A stretch of 64,000 nt of DNA from Paenibacillus whitsoniae (GTDB lineage Bacteria > Bacillota > Bacilli > Paenibacillales > NBRC-103111), in contig NZ_RXHU01000034.1 in assembly GCF_003955665.1 (NCBI RefSeq), forward strand, positions 3,682 through 67,681. Direction: 5' to 3'. Each line of letters starts with the position of its first letter. Positions within the stretch are counted from its first letter, which is position 1. Below are positions 47,771 through 55,700 of this stretch, piece after piece. The translations under genes and the position numbers were made by a program. The notes under the pieces are model-generated. The model searched no databases. It worked only from the letters and a program-made list of their open reading frames with translations, and was not told where the DNA came from.

Positions 47771-48799
47771 ATGAAGAAATCTCCGCTTTTGAAAGAAAAA
47801 CTAACCGCACAGCTTCGCGAGCAAATCCAGACACTACAAACCGACCAGCTCGTCAAAATTCCTTCGGAACGCGACCTGTCCGAAAGCTTTGAAGCGAGCC
47901 GGGTCAGCGTGCGCGCAGCGATTCAAACGCTAGTTCAGGAAGGCCTGCTCGTTCAACTTCAGGGCAAAGGCACGTATATCGTTCCCTCTGTTCATGTGGA
48001 CACGCTCTATCTGATGCGTTCGCCGGACATCAAAGGAAATGACCCGTACTATACCAATTTCCTCGTCGAAATTACGAATTTGGCGGCGAAGCAAGCGATC
48101 CGACTATCGATGGTTAATCCGGAAGGGCCGTTGGATGCAGCTGTGAAGGGGCCGATCATCGTCATCGGTCAAATGGACGACGCCAAGCTCGATGAGCTGA
48201 AGGCTGCGACCGGCCAGCTGTATGCGGTTCAGCGGTATGCCCATCGCGAGGACATCGTCCAGATTTACTACGATGACTACCGCATCGGCAGCAAAGCTGC
48301 TAAGACGCTGTATGACGCCGGACACCGTAACTTCACGCTGCTGGCCGGGCCGGACAAGTACGACTCTTCCCGGCTTCGCAAGCAAGGTTTTCTCGCCTAT
48401 GCCCAGCAAGTCGGGATAACCGTCCAGATCATCACGGACAAAATGAACTGGGAAGGCGGCAGGCGCGCCGCCGACCAACTCCTCACCGGCGAGCTGCCCC
48501 ACGCGATTTTCGCTGTGAACGACTGGATGGCCGCTGGTTGTCTGCAAGGGCTGCGCGAGCACGGGCGCAAAGTGCCGGACGACATCTCGATCATCGGCTG
48601 CGACGATATTCCGTTGGCCTCGCAAATTTCACCGAGACTCACGACGTTCTCGCTCGATGCCAAGCATCTCGTTGAAGAGCTGCTTTCTGTCATTCATCGG
48701 GGCAGTCGCACGCAAGCCCACGGCACACACGAGCAAATGATTCTCACGGCCGCTCTCATCCATCGCGAGTCGGTCTCCACCACAACCCATAAGGAGTAG
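47771..48799 (+). CDS. AraR-like transcriptional regulator (GntR HTH plus LacI-type sensor)
   Basis: 342 residues. The N-terminal GntR winged helix (about 5-75: I-P-S-E-R-D-L-S and R-V-S-V-R-A-A-I) is fused to a LacI/periplasmic-binding-like effector domain (about 80-335: [20 protein letters not shown] and I-I-G-C-D-D-I-P). This chimeric layout is that of B. subtilis AraR, the arabinose repressor, at slightly shorter length. The arabinofuranosidase gene starts nine bases after the stop, which fits arabinose control. The region's GC content is visibly higher than that of its left neighbours. Confidence 0.85.
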   Translation: MKKSPLLKEKLTAQLREQIQTLQTDQLVKIPSERDLSESFEASRVSVRAAIQTLVQEGLLVQLQGKGTYIVPSVHVDTLYLMRSPDIKGNDPYYTNFLVEITNLAAKQAIRLSMVNPEGPLDAAVKGPIIVIGQMDDAKLDELKAATGQLYAVQRYAHREDIVQIYYDDYRIGSKAAKTLYDAGHRNFTLLAGPDKYDSSRLRKQGFLAYAQQVGITVQIITDKMNWEGGRRAADQLLTGELPHAIFAVNDWMAAGCLQGLREHGRKVPDDISIIGCDDIPLASQISPRLTTFSLDAKHLVEELLSVIHRGSRTQAHGTHEQMILTAALIHRESVSTTTHKE

Positions 48800-48807
48800 A
48801 TCCCACC

Positions 48808-50286
48808 ATGGCAAAGCTGACGATTCATGCGAATTCACCGAAACAGACGATTAACCGAAATATTTACGGACATTTCTCCGAGCATCTCGGCCGCTGCATT
48901 TATGAAGGCATCTGGGTTGGGCATGATTCCCCGATTCCGAATACCGAAGGCATGCGCAACGACGTGCTGGACGCTTTGAAAAAACTGAACATCCCCGTCC
49001 TCCGCTGGCCCGGCGGCTGTTTTGCCGACGAATATCACTGGAAAGACGGCGTTGGCCCTGCCGAGAACCGCAAACGGATGATCAACACGCACTGGGGCGG
49101 CGTTGTGGAGAACAATCATTTTGGCACGCACGAGTTTCTGCGGCTTTGTGAATTGATCGGCGCGGAGCCGTACATCTCCGGCAATGTGGGAAGCGGCACC
49201 GTACAGGAGATGTCCGAATGGGTCGAATACATGACCTTCGACGGCGAATCGCCGATGGCGAATTGGCGTCAGGAGAACGGCCGTGAAGCGCCGTGGAAGC
49301 TGACTTATTTTGGCGTAGGGAACGAGAACTGGGGCTGCGGCGGCAACATGCGTCCTGAATATTACGCAGATCTGTACCGGCAGTATTCCTGCTATGTGCG
49401 CAACTACGGGGACAATCGCGTGTTCAAAATCGCCTGTGGCGCCAACAGCGGCGACTATCACTGGACCGAAGTGTTGATGCGTGAAGCGGCGCGTAATATG
49501 GATGGTCTCTCCCTCCATTACTACACGGTTCCGACCGGTAACTGGAAGGACAAAGGCGCGGCGACCGACTTCACGGAAGCGGATTGGTTCAAGACACTGC
49601 AGCAAACGTTCAAAATGAAAGAACTGCTCGTCCGCCACTCCGAAATCATGGACAAATACGATCCGGATAAAAGAGTCGCTCTCATCGTCGATGAATGGGG
49701 CACCTGGTATAATGTGGAGCCCGGCACGAACCCCGGCTTCCTCTATCAGCAGAACACGATGCGCGACGCGTTGATCGCCGGCATTAACCTGAATCTGTTC
49801 CATCACCACAGCGACCGCGTGCGGATGGCGAACATTGCGCAGGTGGTCAACGTCCTGCAAGCCGTGATTTTGACGGAAGGTGCCGACATGGTGCTGACAC
49901 CGACATATCATGTCTTCGATATGTACAAGGTACATATGGATGCCAAGTTCTTGACGACCGATGTGGAGAGCCCGGCCTACACGATGAACGGGGCGCACCT
50001 CGATCAGCTTAGCGCTTCCGCATCCGTGAATGAAGATGGGCATATTCACATTTCCTTGTGCAACCTGCATCCTAGCGACGCGCTGGAAGTATCATGCGAT
50101 GTTCGCGGTTATACCGGGCAAGCCGTTCGTGGCACCATCCTGACCTCCGACACCATGCAGGCACATAACACGTTTGAACAGCCAGAGGCGGTGAAGCTGG
50201 CGGCGTTCGAAGCGTATCGTTTTGAAAATGGAGAACTGCACGTCACCCTGCCAGCACGCTCGGTCGTGACGCTTCGGCTCGCCTAA
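48808..50286 (+). CDS. abfA: GH51 alpha-L-arabinofuranosidase
   Basis: 492 residues, no signal peptide. It has a TIM barrel with clan GH-A catalysts: E173 in V-G-N-E-N-W-G (acid/base) and E296 in I-V-D-E-W-G-T-W (nucleophile). [10 protein letters not shown] at 66-75 is a GH51 signature. A C-terminal jelly roll begins near 385. It removes terminal alpha-L-arabinofuranose from arabinoxylan or arabinan oligosaccharides in the cytoplasm. Start context is agga-gtagatcccacc before ATG. It is cotranscribed with the AraR-like gene upstream and a small Cys-rich protein downstream. Confidence 0.95.
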   Translation: MAKLTIHANSPKQTINRNIYGHFSEHLGRCIYEGIWVGHDSPIPNTEGMRNDVLDALKKLNIPVLRWPGGCFADEYHWKDGVGPAENRKRMINTHWGGVVENNHFGTHEFLRLCELIGAEPYISGNVGSGTVQEMSEWVEYMTFDGESPMANWRQENGREAPWKLTYFGVGNENWGCGGNMRPEYYADLYRQYSCYVRNYGDNRVFKIACGANSGDYHWTEVLMREAARNMDGLSLHYYTVPTGNWKDKGAATDFTEADWFKTLQQTFKMKELLVRHSEIMDKYDPDKRVALIVDEWGTWYNVEPGTNPGFLYQQNTMRDALIAGINLNLFHHHSDRVRMANIAQVVNVLQAVILTEGADMVLTPTYHVFDMYKVHMDAKFLTTDVESPAYTMNGAHLDQLSASASVNEDGHIHISLCNLHPSDALEVSCDVRGYTGQAVRGTILTSDTMQAHNTFEQPEAVKLAAFEAYRFENGELHVTLPARSVVTLRLA

Positions 50287-50303
50287 GGAAGGGGTAGCTT
50301 GCT

Positions 50304-50597
50304 ATGATCCCCTCCGTTAACCGAGACGAAGAGATGTTAGCGTCCGCATGCAAAGGGTGCACCGCAACCGTCCATGTCACACCCGAGGAAATCGCCAAGT
50401 TGTTCGGCGAAACCCTTCGGGTCCGGAACCTTAAGCTGACAACCGAAGTGGAGTACGAGAAGCGGATGGCCGCCTGCCGGAGCTGTAATGACTACCAGTT
50501 CGGCACGACGTGCCGCTGGTGCGGCTGCCTTATGGATGTCAAAGCAAAGCTGAGCGCTGCACGCTGCCCTTCGCCGCAAGGATCGAAGTGGGCATGA
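50304..50597 (+). CDS. Small Cys-rich DUF6171-type protein
   Basis: 97 residues. It has two pairs of zinc-finger-like cysteines: C-K-G-C near residue 16, C-R-S-C near 58, then C-R-W-C-G-C near 70 and a last Cys near 88. This suggests bound zinc. Size and cysteine spacing match the DUF6171 family, found next to varied genes in Firmicutes and of unknown function. It has a gaagggg ribosome site, starts 17 bases after the GH51 stop and ends before a strong terminator. Confidence 0.75.
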   Translation: MIPSVNRDEEMLASACKGCTATVHVTPEEIAKLFGETLRVRNLKLTTEVEYEKRMAACRSCNDYQFGTTCRWCGCLMDVKAKLSAARCPSPQGSKWA

Positions 50598-50672
50598 GCC
50601 GGCTGGGTCGCATCCACCGGTCACATGAACATCCCGTTGGCTGTACGGATCGAATAACGTCCAAATAATAAA

Positions 50673-50710
50673 ACGCCGCAAGGCTGTCGTTCTGACAGTT
50701 TTTGCGGCGT
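50673..50710 (+). terminator. Terminator after the GH51 operon
   Basis: acgccgcaa-ctgtc/gacag-ttgcggcgt stem followed by attt on the plus strand. Confidence 0.8.
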
Positions 50711-50787
50711 ATTTGCATAATGGCTGTGCAAATTAGATTGGCCAGTAACTCCGCAGAGGAACGTAAGTGCGCCATCTCAGCTTAACA

Positions 50788-50822
50788 ACCGAAAACAAGA
50801 ACGTCAGTTCCCTGTTTTCGGT
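50788..50822 (-). terminator. Hairpin after cohesin-SLH gene (locus C)
   Basis: Perfect accgaaaaca/tgttttcggt stem, 28 bases after the stop at 50850 on the minus strand, with a weak T tail. It is probably the end of the locus C operon. Confidence 0.6.
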
Positions 50823-50849
50823 AAATAGATTCTGTCCCCTGCACCTCCA

Positions 50850-52598
50850 TTAATTCTTGTCGAAAATTCTGTACAAAACCGCTGCAGCCTGTGCTCTGGT
50901 GGAGAAGCCTTGAGGCGCAAATACGCCCTCGCTTATTCCATTCAGTATTGCCGCTTGCTGCATGACGGTTACCACCTCCGAAGCATACCCTGCAATGTCG
51001 TCTTGATCGCTAAAGCGGCTTGCAGAATCCCCCGGTTTCAATCCATAGCCGAATGTCCGGGCTGCCCGATACATCATCACCGCCATATCTTGCCGCGTTA
51101 TTTTATCATCGACGCCAAAGGTGGTGTCGTTCTTTCCTTCCACGATGCCTAATTTCTCAGCCGTTGCAATCGGTGTATAATACCATGCCTGTTCATGAAC
51201 GTCGGAAAGCGAGCTCTTTGCCGTTGCGTCGGCAAGATCGAACAGATTGACCAACATCGCAATAAACTCCGCGCGACTTACATCGCTATTGGGACTAAAT
51301 CTGTTGTTTCCGACGCCATTCACCGCTTTTCTTGCGGCTAAGGCTTCGATTGATTCCTTAGCCCATGCCGCTTCCGACAAGTCGTTAAACGTACCGCTTT
51401 CATGAGTTGGGAAATACATGCTGAAATGCTTCGGTTTAAAGCTTACTTTCCCCGTTGCCGGATCGTATTTCGCATTTTTCACCACTTCTAGCTGGCCGCT
51501 ATTAGAGACATAATATATCACGATATTGCCCGGTTTTTCCCCTGGTTGAAGCGTGTAAGGCACCTCTACCGCCACTTCTTTTCCGACAAATTGGCTTACA
51601 CTTCTTCCATCCAGCTTCAGATCAAAATCATATATCGGATGGTTGCCTACAATTGCGCCAGCAGCTGCCGGCAAAGATGATGCATCTACTTGCGACACGG
51701 TAAACTGCAAAACGGAAGCGGATGAGCCCTCTCGAGCAAATAAATCTTTATTCATGTACAGCGTTGCAAGACCGCTATCGATGCCAATCATTTGAACGTT
51801 TTTGGAGGCGGCGTATCGAATTTGTTCCATAGGGATTTCTACTTCAATCTTCTTTACTTCGGCATCGGATTGAATTGCAATCGTGACGCGATCCCCAGCC
51901 ACTTGATCGATGACGCTCTTCAGATTGCCGGGATCCACGCTAATCTGAACCACTCCATCCTGGTTAGGGGACGCTGTTATTTGAAGCTGGGAGCCGGAAG
52001 CTTGCTGTCCATTTCCTTTTCCGTTATTCCCGTTATTCCCGTTATTCCCGTTATTCCCATTGTTGCCGTTGTTGCCACCGCCAACACCACGATCATGAAT
52101 GACAGCCTGGGCTTGGACATTCGGTGTATATTTCGTGAATTTGTCCTCCGACTCCCCTAACTGTCCTACCAAAATAGAACGGAGTGTAAAGGTAGCGGAC
52201 CCGTTAGCTTTCGCTTTAAACTTCACTTTCCCTAGGATCACATCTCCATTTTCACCTGCTGAAGCACTTATTTTCGTATATACCGCTTGAAAATGTCCTT
52301 CGCTCCACAAGTTCTGTTGTGTCACAGAACTGAATCCTGCCAAGCCCGAGCTGTATTGAATTGCGCTTGTATCCCACAATTGAGGATTAAAATAAAGATT
52401 AAGCTCGAAGGCAACCATATCCTTGACCTGACTCGCCTTAATCTCCACTTCGATCTCTTCGCCAACAGCCGGAGCCGTTTTCGAAACCGACAATGAAAAC
52501 CTTGGCCCCTCCTCGGCAAATGCGGCGCCAGGCAATACGATACTCATCAGAAGGATCATCAAGCCGAGTATTCCTAACTTTTTCGCCAATGCATTCAT
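50850..52598 (-). CDS. Surface-anchored cohesin protein with three SLH domains (locus C)
   Basis: 582 residues with the same plan as 24976-26685. A signal peptide ends A-F-A near 28, then a cohesin-type beta sandwich (about 33-170), an Asn-Asn-Gly repeat linker (about 173-195), a beta-rich domain (about 200-395), and three SLH domains (about 396-582) with binding motifs S-R-A-E, T-R-Q-D and T-R-A-Q. The linker is encoded by a 9-bp tandem repeat. It sits at the end of the locus C operon, right after the giant enzyme that carries a dockerin, and is the likely cell-wall anchor for it. Confidence 0.9.
   Translation of the reverse strand: MNALAKKLGILGLMILLMSIVLPGAAFAEEGPRFSLSVSKTAPAVGEEIEVEIKASQVKDMVAFELNLYFNPQLWDTSAIQYSSGLAGFSSVTQQNLWSEGHFQAVYTKISASAGENGDVILGKVKFKAKANGSATFTLRSILVGQLGESEDKFTKYTPNVQAQAVIHDRGVGGGNNGNNGNNGNNGNNGNNGKGNGQQASGSQLQITASPNQDGVVQISVDPGNLKSVIDQVAGDRVTIAIQSDAEVKKIEVEIPMEQIRYAASKNVQMIGIDSGLATLYMNKDLFAREGSSASVLQFTVSQVDASSLPAAAGAIVGNHPIYDFDLKLDGRSVSQFVGKEVAVEVPYTLQPGEKPGNIVIYYVSNSGQLEVVKNAKYDPATGKVSFKPKHFSMYFPTHESGTFNDLSEAAWAKESIEALAARKAVNGVGNNRFSPNSDVSRAEFIAMLVNLFDLADATAKSSLSDVHEQAWYYTPIATAEKLGIVEGKNDTTFGVDDKITRQDMAVMMYRAARTFGYGLKPGDSASRFSDQDDIAGYASEVVTVMQQAAILNGISEGVFAPQGFSTRAQAAAVLYRIFDKN
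52022..52075 (-). repeat. 9-bp tandem repeat encoding an Asn-Asn-Gly linker
   Basis: Four perfect copies of cgttattcc (plus-strand reading) followed by two degenerate copies, inside the cohesin-SLH gene. Nine bases keep the frame, so slippage would change linker length by three residues at a time. Confidence 0.85.
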
Positions 52599-52648
52599 CG
52601 TCCTTTCTTCATAATGTCACCTTCATTGATACATCGTAAGAAAAAAGC

Positions 52649-52674
52649 GTGTGAATGAACATCCCCATTCACAC
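52649..52674 (-). terminator. Terminator between giant locus C enzyme and cohesin-SLH gene
   Basis: gtgtgaatg/cattcacac stem followed on the minus strand by gcttttttc. It may be partial, letting some transcription reach the anchor gene. Confidence 0.75.
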
Positions 52675-52724
52675 ACTTTGCATTTCTCACGAGCCCGCTT
52701 CCTCGAAGTGCTCGATAAGAGCTT

Positions 52725-55700
52725 TTATTCTCCGATAATTTTCCCTGCAATCATTGTTAGATCTATCAAGCCGATTTCACCGTCATTATTCAGGTCGGCC
52801 GCTTTATACAGACTCCATTCCGGATCTGCGTCGGTTTTGCCGTATATGCCGATCAGAATGCCCAAATCCCCGATGCTGAACTTGCCGTCACCATTCAAAT
52901 CTCCGAGTTCGATGGTCAGAATCGACACCGGAAGTGGTGCGGTAACAACTTGTGATTCCAATCCTTTACTATTGGTGATCACATTCGGCTGCACCGTAAA
53001 TTGGCCCTCCGCCTGTTGACCCGGCGACAAAGATTTCGCGATAAACTTCAGCTTCAGTACGCCGCCGTCAGCAGTCACCGCACTGCCGATGCCGCCCGTA
53101 CCGGCCAGGATCAAACGGACATTGTCCGCATTAACCTTTTGAGTGACAATGGCAACGTTCGGCAAGAGAGAATCCACAGAGACAAATTGGAACAATGCAG
53201 GGTCGAACCCGATCGTCAAATCTTCACCCACAATTTTGCCAGTCACCTGCTCCAGGCTGAAAGTAAGCTCATACTCCTTCCCTCCCTGAACAGTCGGTGA
53301 ACCGGTTAGTGTACCGGATGCCGTTACCGGAAGATCAGCCCCGTTGGTTTTCACTGTGGTGACCGGTCCGTCCGCACTCCAGTTGCCTGCTGCATCGCCC
53401 GCTTGCACCTGGAAGGTATAGGCCGTATCCGACGACAATCCGTCCACCGTGTAGGCCGTTCCGGCTACAGTCGCAACCTCTTGGCCATCCTTGTAAACCC
53501 TGTATTTCGTCACTCCGATATGATCGGATGCGCCGGACCAGGCCAGTGACACGGAAGTGGTGTCTTTGCCCATGACCGTCAATGTACCTGAAGTCCAGAC
53601 AGGAGGCGCCACATCACCGGGCACCTGCCCCTGTGTGACGATGACAATAGCCTCAGCCCTCTTGCCTTGATATTCCGCCGTCAGCTTGGTCGTACCTGCC
53701 GATACAGCTGTTAGGATCCCCGATCCATTCACCACGGCGATTTCCGGATGATCCGTCGTATACGTAACCCCATAAGTCACTTGCGTGACGGATTGATCGG
53801 TGTACACAGCCTGGGTCACAGCGAGCCTGCTTTCGCCTACGGCTAAGCTGATCTGCTCCTCATCCAGACGGATCGACTCGATTACATTCCCTTGACCCTG
53901 CATAGGCTTCAGTTCAATTACATTGTCTCCGTTATTATAGGTGTAGACATTGAGGTATCCTTCTGCACCGATCCTGGTGTTCCCGTCATTATCCAGATAG
54001 TTCAGCACCGGATTCCCATCTACGTTCATAATAAAACGTACGCCTGCCGGGGTCTGAATCGCCCCGATGTCAATTTGATATTCCCCATGGGGCAGCAGTG
54101 CGGTATTCGGCAGGATTTCCAACATCTTCTGTCCCGGCTTCCAGGATTGCAGCTCAATCTGGTTTTCCTTGATGACTACCAGGTAGCCTGTATTGGACCC
54201 CACCCATGCAGGATCACCGGTCCTTTCGGAGCGTACCGCAAAGCCATACCACCCGCTGGTTGGCCCGTACTCGTCGATTTTGGCTTTAAACCGGATCAAT
54301 CCGCTGCCAAACTTCGCACCGTTGTAGCCATATACACCGTTGCTCTTCATCTTGACGGTGCCGTTGCCGAAAGTCACCGATTCCGACTTCGTCCAGTGCT
54401 CTCGGTCGTTAAGATGCTCATCCAAGTTAAAAATGGGGTATTCCGCCGCAACAACCGAAACCGGTATCTCCGCTTTCACCGTTTCATCATCCAGGGAAAC
54501 GACCGTAATGACTGCCGTACCCGATGCAACAGCGGTGACCATCCCGGTGTCCGTAACCGTGGCCACAGCCGGATTGCTGGTGCTCCAGCGGATCCTGCGA
54601 TCGGTCGCGTTCGCCGGCATGACCGTTGCCTCGATTTGCCCGCTTCCGCCCGGCTCGAGGGAAAGGTTTGCCGGAGTCGCTTGAATGGCCGTTACAGGTA
54701 ATTTGACAATCGATACCACTACATCGTCAAACCACATTTCACTGAAGCCGCCCACGTAGAAGCCGATAGTTCCCGATGGATTGGAGGTGGGATTAGAGCC
54801 TTCCAGCCGCAGCACGCCATTCACATATACGCGGATATTCGTGCCGTCGGCAATGATGCGAATCTGATATTGGGTATCCGGCTTCAAGTCCTGATCAGGC
54901 ATATTTACAGCCTTGAGTGTGGCCCAATCCTTGTTATATAAAATCCATTGTGATGTGCCGTCGGCTAATTTCTTGTATCCGATGATGCCCGACTTGCCGG
55001 AAACCTGACGGTCATACACATAGAACGATCCCAAATCCGGCATCACGGCCGGCGTCTTCAGCTTGAAGGTCAGATCGTAGTTCTGGAATATTTTCGGATG
55101 AAGCGCATTCGCGCCTTTGACAATCCTGTACATCTTGTTGCCATTCACCGTCACGATGCTGCGGTTCGGATCCACCGGCCACCCGTTGGCGCCCGAATCG
55201 AAATTCGTGGAGAGCATAATGTCCGATACGTTGATCGTAACAGAAGCGGTGGCAGCCGGATTGACAGCCGATGTAACGGAAATCACCGTCTCTCCTTTAG
55301 ACAGAGCAGATACTACGCCATTTTCATTTACAGTAGCGATCTCCGGATGGGAGGAATGCCACACGACTGCACGGTCGGCGGTATCCGACGGGTCGTAGCT
55401 CACCACAAGCGGCAGTTCTTCTCCCATCACCATGTTGTAACTGCTCTTATCGAACAATAAACCGGTAACGTCCTTACCTGGGACTGAGAACTTGATGTCG
55501 TCGAACAGCAGATTGTTGAAGCCCCCGGCATAGAATCCGACTTGGCCCGATGCATTATGCGTCGTGTCGGTAGCCTTCAGCTTGAGCTTGTCGTCAACAT
55601 ATACGCTGATATCCGCTCCCTTGACGATGATTTTGAAATTGTAAACCGTATTCGCCTGCAAGTCCTGGGTAGGGAGCTTATTCTCTTTGACGGTCGCCCA

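Noticed and set aside
48835..50070. 411-codon open frame antisense to the GH51 gene
   Set aside because: High-GC third positions of the real gene keep the opposite frame open. The translation is low-complexity in hydrophobics and His with no family, and the sense gene has intact catalytic residues.
52022..52075. Short direct repeats considered as a CRISPR array
   Set aside because: The units are contiguous 9-mers in a coding frame, without spacers.
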